From NCBI RefSeq assembly GCF_023078275.1, contig NC_062998.1, positions 17,435,916 through 17,499,915 of the forward strand: a stretch of DNA of 64,000 nt, in the 5' to 3' direction. The translations under genes were made by a program, and so were the position numbers. The DNA comes from Leguminivora glycinivorella. Its lineage: Eukaryota; Arthropoda; Insecta; Lepidoptera; Tortricidae. The first letter of the stretch is position 1. Every line of letters starts with the position of its first letter. This document shows, piece by piece, positions 59,594-64,000 of the stretch. The notes beneath the pieces are model-generated. The model was not told where the DNA came from, did no database searches, and saw only the letters and a list, made by a program, of their open reading frames with translations.

Positions 59594-60979
59594 AGGAATA
59601 GTTTGCAGTTAATAGAAAAGATCAAAGATATTATTATTCCAGATAATGCTGTCTTGCTTTCGTTGGATGTAGATAGTTTGTTTACGAATGTGCCGTATGG
59701 GGAGACTTTAGATATTCTAAGGGACCTTTTTGAAAAGCAACGTTTACATCCAGGGGAGGTAGATGAGTTGATAGATCTAACTGCCATATGTATGAAACAT
59801 AATTATTTTAGATTCGGGGGACAGTATTATTTGCAAAGTGATGGTTTAGCCATGGGTTCTCCACTGAGTCCTTTAATGGCGGATATCTTTATGGACCACT
59901 TTGAGAACCAGCATATTGCAGGGAATGATAATATATTGTATTACTTCAGATACGTAGATGATTTGATTATTTGTTGGACGGGGAGTATGGACCTGCTGGA
60001 TGAATTTGTTACTGGGCTTAATAGTAAACATCCAAAGATCAAGTTTAAGAAGGAACTAGAGCAAGATAAGTCATTGAATTTTCTAGATTTGACCATTACT
60101 AGAGTTAATAATGGCCATCAATTTCAAATTTACCGCAAGCCTACACATACTGATACAGTTATACCAGCTTCTTCTACACACCCTTGGCAGCATAGGTTGG
60201 CCGCTTTTCACTGTTATGTGCATAGGATGTTGTCTGTGCCTCTTTCTGAAGAACACTATCGAGCCGAATTGGACAATATTTACCACTTGGCAGTTTCGAA
60301 CGGTTATGATAAATCAATCGTTGATGGCATCATCAGAAAGAAGCGAATGGTTATGGTTAACAATATGTTGTATGCGGCACGTCCTTCTGAACCGGTTAAG
60401 AGGTGTCAAGCGAGCATTACTTATGTTGGCAAAGTGTCAGAGGACATTTATAAGATTTTGAAGTCAAACGGCATTCCTGTGGCCTTTAGGACAAATAACA
60501 CTTTGCACTCCAAGCTTTGTAACGGCAAAGATAGGATCGAGAAAGGGAAAAAATCTGGGGTTTATAAGTTGAGCTGTGATGTTTGTAACAAAGTGTACGT
60601 GGGCCAAACGGGCCGCAATTTCACTACTAGGTATAAGGAGCATATGGCATCATACAGGCACAACCATCCAGAGAGATCCAATTTTGCAAAGCATTTGATA
60701 GAGAGTGACCATACTGTATCAGAGAATCATTCTTTTGATGTTTTACATGTATGTGAGAAAGGGCTGCGTTTGGGGGTTCTAGAACAGTTGGAGATAATTA
60801 GGTACAACAATAGGGGGTTAATCCTTAATGAGCAGTTGAATGTTGCGTCATCGCCGTTATTACGAATTTTTCCATCTAACTTGCTTGGTAGGGGGGGTGG
60901 ACAAAGTATAAATATGGCCGACCATTCTGGGGACGATCAGTCAGTTGCGGGACTTCGGACCGTCAACATCAGCTCCTGA
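59594..60979 (+). pseudogene. Penelope-like ORF, inverted unit (5'-truncated, open to its end)
   Basis: Homology to the element begins at RNSLQLIEK (plus strand) and continues without interruption through the catalytic aspartate block, YVDD, the linker and the complete GIY-YIG domain to the stop at 60,977-60,979. About 385 residues of the full protein are missing from the N-terminus. An open frame upstream of 59,594 belongs to the opposite strand of unit 5 and is not part of the gene. Its C-runs (five and seven) match unit 4. Confidence 0.92.
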
Positions 60980-61015
60980 GGATGCCTCGTAGAGAGGCGA
61001 AACACGTGTCGAGTT
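60971..61015 (+). ncRNA. Hammerhead-ribozyme-like motif, inverted unit
   Basis: Plus-strand copy. CTGAGGA starts at 60,976, stem II is at 60,984-60,998, GAAA at 60,999-61,002, ACACGTGT at 61,002-61,009, and the cleavage base C is at 61,010. The ORF stop TGA lies in the core. The element continues 184 bases beyond the cleavage site to 61,194. Confidence 0.8.
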
Positions 61016-61194
61016 TTGTATTTTTGGTGGTGGGTTGTTATATTTATTTGCGTATTTATTTTTATTTTTGCGGTGGGAGGGTGGGAAAATTAATTGCATG
61101 TAAAAAATACGCAAGTAATTATAACAGGTTAGCACTGATTGACTTGCACGTTATCTATTCGCGGATTAGCAAAGGAAAGTTCTAGTTTACGATT

Positions 61195-61208
61195 AATAGT
61201 GATATAAT
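61195..61208 (+). repeat. Target-site duplication, right (14 bp)
   Basis: AATAGTGATATAAT is identical to 47,527-47,540. The first two bases (AA) could also be the end of the element, which reads GATTAAC at this point in the tandem units. Confidence 0.85.
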
Positions 61209-61992
61209 TAAGCTTTTCACTCTCGTATCGTACTATTAGGCCACTCAGCAAGCGAAGTGGCCTAAACACGGTACTCGACTGAAAAGCTTTGTCACGATTG
61301 TATAAAATACTATTTCTCTCGAAAACATGCATGCCTTGTGCAAATGTGCAATATAATGTTTTGAACCTTTTCCCGCTTGCCAACCCAAGACAACCCTAAA
61401 TGGCATACTTTCGCAGAGGATATATGTATGAGGTTAGCTGAGTTTTGGGGTTTGGGCATGTTGGGCAAGCATGCAACGTATGCGAACACACCATGTCTAA
61501 CCAAGGGAAAACATTTTTTGTAATAAAATAAATAATGATTTCGTTTTAATTTTTTTTATTTACTTATATATATCAAACACACATTTCTTTTCATCATAGC
61601 ATTCATCTCACTCGTTTCATAGGCAATTATTTATAGATATTTTAGGTATATAATTTCATCTCTTTACAATATTTCTTATTCAATCAATTATGTGTTATCG
61701 TGATCTGATCCGGTTCCGGCAGAATATCAGTGCTGCTGCCTCAGGGCGTAGCGTAATACTGAGCCGTAACCCTTTTGTCTTGTTGCGATGCGCACAGTAT
61801 CATAGTACGCTATGGTAAAAATCTGTGTTATTTCCTGTTTTCCAATTTGCTTATTATGTATTCTAATTCTTTTTTGTAACTTATTTCTTTTGTGTATTCT
61901 GTGTGTATTGTGACAAACAAATAAACGTATATCTATCTATCTATATAACTATTATAGCATTATTAAACATCAACACATCGCTAAAGTTTCAG
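61209..61992. other. Foldback remnant and probable 3' flank of the minus-strand gene
   Basis: The right half of the element that received the Penelope insertion spans about 61,209-61,330 (AAGCTTTTCA at 61,210 pairs with TGAAAAGCTT at 61,280; AGGCCACT with AGTGGCCT). The rest, to 61,992, is AT-rich. It probably includes the 3' untranslated region of the gene ending at 61,993; a TTTATT (AATAAA on the minus strand) occurs near 61,554. Confidence 0.45.
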
Positions 61993-62870
61993 TCAGTCTT
62001 CGTACACCGCGCTAATAGAATATTTACAGTCGTGATTTTCTACAGAAAGTTCAAAGGCGTCGCGGTGCTCCGAGAACTTATCGAAGAAATAACTCGTGTT
62101 GCCGTTTATTTCTGATGTGGTGTTGGTTTTATTTGAATGTTGTTGTGGAGTTGAGCAATTATAGTGTAACTCTATTAAAGCACTATTTCTAAATACTGAC
62201 TTTCTTGGCGTAGAATGTTTATTAAAAACGAGCTTAACCACGTTCTGGTCGAGCTTTGCGGTCTTGACGACGGGCGCTTTGGCTACTATGTCGTCCACTA
62301 TATCCGACAAATCACTTCCGTGGACACTATCGCTAGCCGATTTAAACATGTTGAGCAAATGGTTGGATTTCTTTTTAACCAAAATCTTTCCGCCTTTAAT
62401 ATCTGTTGACATGTTTGTATTGTTCTCACAATTTAGTGACATATTTTTAAAGCTATCGCGTAATGAATTTATCATCTTGGAACATCTTCTTTTTTTACAT
62501 GCGATAAAACTGTTAAGAGTTTTTTGTCCTTTACTATTCGAACCACTTTTTAATTTTCTTTTGAGTTTAACAACCTTTACAGATGGCTTACTGGAGTTCA
62601 ACCCGAGCGTTTTATTTATCAAATCACAATTTCGAATAGAGTTTGTGAGATTTTCAATTTGCTTTTCGTTTAATTTTTTCACTTTTCTGTTATACTTTCT
62701 TTTAGGCTTTTCGCCTTCCTCGGCGTCGTTTTTCCTCCTTCGGCCTGATTTATTTTCCTTCGGAGGCTTCTTAATTGATTCTTCATAAGCTTCGACTATA
62801 TCTGGATAATATTTTCGTAATAAGTCTTGGCGCTCCGTTGTTGTCCACGGAGCAGTTCTATCTTCATCTT
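61993..62870 (-). CDS. Terminal coding exon, possible GEN/XPG-family flap endonuclease C-terminus
   Basis: On the minus strand an acceptor (TTTGTTACAG) at 62,871 is followed by an open frame to the TGA at 61,993: a split codon, 291 residues and a stop. The start reads DEDRTAPWTTTERQDLL, then YYPDIVEAYEES, then a long basic tail (KPKRKYNRKVKK). At exon residues 115-122 is QKTLNSFI followed by ACKKRR, close to the PCNA-binding box (QxxLxxFF) found in FEN1/XPG-type nucleases but lacking the second aromatic. The end contains SYFFDKFSEHRDAFELS. The W...YP.(I/L)V block resembles, from memory, the segment after the nuclease core of GEN, a Holliday-junction resolvase. The catalytic exons would lie beyond the window's right edge. 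The exon call is firm; the family is tentative. Confidence 0.6.
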
Positions 62871-63396
62871 CTGTAACAAATACGCCCGTAGGTACTCACA
62901 GATTTTCAAATACTTGACGTAGACAAGTAACATACATACCTAATAATAAAAGTTTAGCACGGTCGAATTGAACTTTGTAATAACTATCGTACCTAATAAA
63001 AATATTCGAGATAAAATATCTAAAATGTGCGTTCCCATTGAGGGTCTACGTTAGAATTTCGAGCTTTTGAATGTGTCAGTCTTTAGTAAAAGTTCTCAAA
63101 CGATTGTAAATTCAACCAATAATTTGTAAAAGTAAGCACTCAAAAGTTACATTCAGTTAAAGGTGGACCCTCAGTCGTGCATGTCAGGTATCCATATTTC
63201 ATAATCCACTTCAAATTTACAACTTCTGTAGATGACTACGCTTAGTAAAAGATTTGTAAAACTAACTTCATTAATTGTGACTCCTTTCTGCTAACTCAAT
63301 ACGAAAAAATGGCATGTAGAATGTGGTTCCTCGATCGATCGCGATAAGTTCACATTAAGAGAGAACAATTGAAACGTTTGTCATAAAAATAAATCA
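62871..63396 (-). other. Probable intron of the minus-strand gene
   Basis: AT-rich sequence upstream of the acceptor at 62,871. It contains no recognised repeat and no second exon that I can support. Confidence 0.4.
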
Positions 63397-64000
63397 ATTT
63401 ACGTAACAATTGGTTGTTAAATAGACAATTGCTATAGTCTACTCGTTAGTAAAAAATATTTACTAACTGTTGCTCATCGATCAGTAAAAACAAATGTACC
63501 GTTTTACTTAAAATAATAATCAAATGTCTGCGAAGAAATACTACGGGTCAGATGACCACACATTAGAATTTCGATGGATAATTAAATAATCACAATTTAA
63601 GGTCACAATTTTAGTTTTCTTTCAACCTCTTTTTGCCAAGAGTGGCGCTGAAACTTGAGTAGTTCATGTGCTCTGCCCACCCCTTTATGGGCTACAGGCG
63701 TGATTGTATGTATGTATGTATGTAATTAAATAATCGTACTGGAAAGACAAACAGAAAAACGTACGGGAAAGAAGGACTTACAAGTCGAGTAGGTGTATCC
63801 GGCTACTATTATTTAATTATCCAATAAATTCCTAATATGTGGTCACCTGGTCCGTAGTATTTCTTCGCAGGAGTTTGATTATTATTTTAAGTAAAACGGT
63901 ACATATGTCTTTACTGATCGATGGAGCAATAGTGAGGAAATATTTTTTACTAACAAGTAGACTATAGGAATTGTCTATTTAACAACCAATTATTACGTAC
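63397..64000. repeat. Long foldback element running to the window edge
   Basis: The left arm (about 63,397-63,592) and right arm (about 63,803-63,996) are inverted partners over nearly 200 bp. Paired words include ACAATTGGTTGTTAAATAGA / TCTATTTAACAACCAATT and GCGAAGAAATACTACGG / CCGTAGTATTTCTTCGC. The loop carries a retroelement-like fragment (63,630-63,722) and a (TATG)n tract. Confidence 0.8.
63630..63722 (+). repeat. Retroelement-like tail fragment, uninterrupted copy
   Basis: TTTTTGCCAAGAGTGGCGCT continues directly through GAGTAGTTCATGTGC to CACCCCTTTATGGG, whereas the 10.2-10.6 kb copy is split at GTAGTTCA by a MITE. It thus serves as the empty-site control for that insertion. Confidence 0.65.

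Larger units (their letters stand above)
47541..61194 (-). mobile_element. Penelope-like retroelement array: four tandem units, one truncated unit, one inverted truncated unit
   Basis: Four units of 2,750-2,752 bp lie head-to-tail on the minus strand, with ORF starts at 50,324, 53,075, 55,825 and 58,577. A fifth unit is 5'-truncated at 59,592 and is joined through a single extra A to a plus-strand unit beginning at 59,594. Adjacent ORFs are separated by about 375-bp pseudo-LTRs (for example 50,325-50,699). Units differ by only a handful of substitutions and by homopolymer-length changes. The left end stops in codon 12 of what would be a sixth ORF; the right end stops one or two bases before the ATG position. 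One 14-bp duplication flanks the whole block. Reverse transcriptase plus GIY-YIG endonuclease plus tandem pseudo-LTRs with a hammerhead motif define a Penelope-like element. Confidence 0.95.

Overview
The window is AT-rich eukaryotic DNA, almost certainly from an insect and most likely a moth or butterfly. I infer this from the dense lawn of short non-autonomous repeats, the abundant GTAGGTAC-like strings, a SINE-like tRNA-derived repeat and repeat tails that I associate with Lepidoptera. No bacterial gene organisation is present. Most of the window is intronic or intergenic repeat DNA; almost all short open frames in it are chance or lie inside repeats.

Region by region. Positions 1-47.5 kb are repeat-rich non-coding DNA. 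They hold MITE-like elements (several with clear target-site duplications), a large palindrome at 18.37-19.24 kb, three adjacent minisatellites at 24.94-26.24 kb, a decayed LINE reverse-transcriptase tail at 29.45-30.01 kb, and an 887-bp hAT-type element nested in another MITE at 37.0-38.1 kb. A few GC-rich islands (11.3, 17.5, 28.6 and 34.3 kb) have splice-like borders on the minus strand. Three of them fit together in reading phase and may be exons of one long-intron gene that I cannot name.

Positions 47,541-61,194 are one array of a Penelope-like retroelement (PLE). Four units of about 2,750 bp lie head-to-tail on the minus strand, followed by a 5'-truncated fifth unit. That unit is joined head-to-head to one 5'-truncated unit on the plus strand. 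Each unit carries a reverse transcriptase (YVDD) with a C-terminal GIY-YIG endonuclease, and each inter-ORF segment (pseudo-LTR) carries a hammerhead-ribozyme-like motif. The whole 13.65-kb block is bracketed by one 14-bp direct repeat, so it looks like a single insertion. Both 3' ends face outward and the visible substitutions are private to single units. Together this suggests two-sided target-primed reverse transcription, with one side reading a multimeric or circular RNA template several times. No unit has an undamaged frame.

From 61,993 to 62,870, minus strand, lies the last coding exon of a host gene. It resembles the C-terminal tail of a GEN/XPG-family flap endonuclease (tentative). 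The window ends inside a foldback element at 63.4-64.0 kb.
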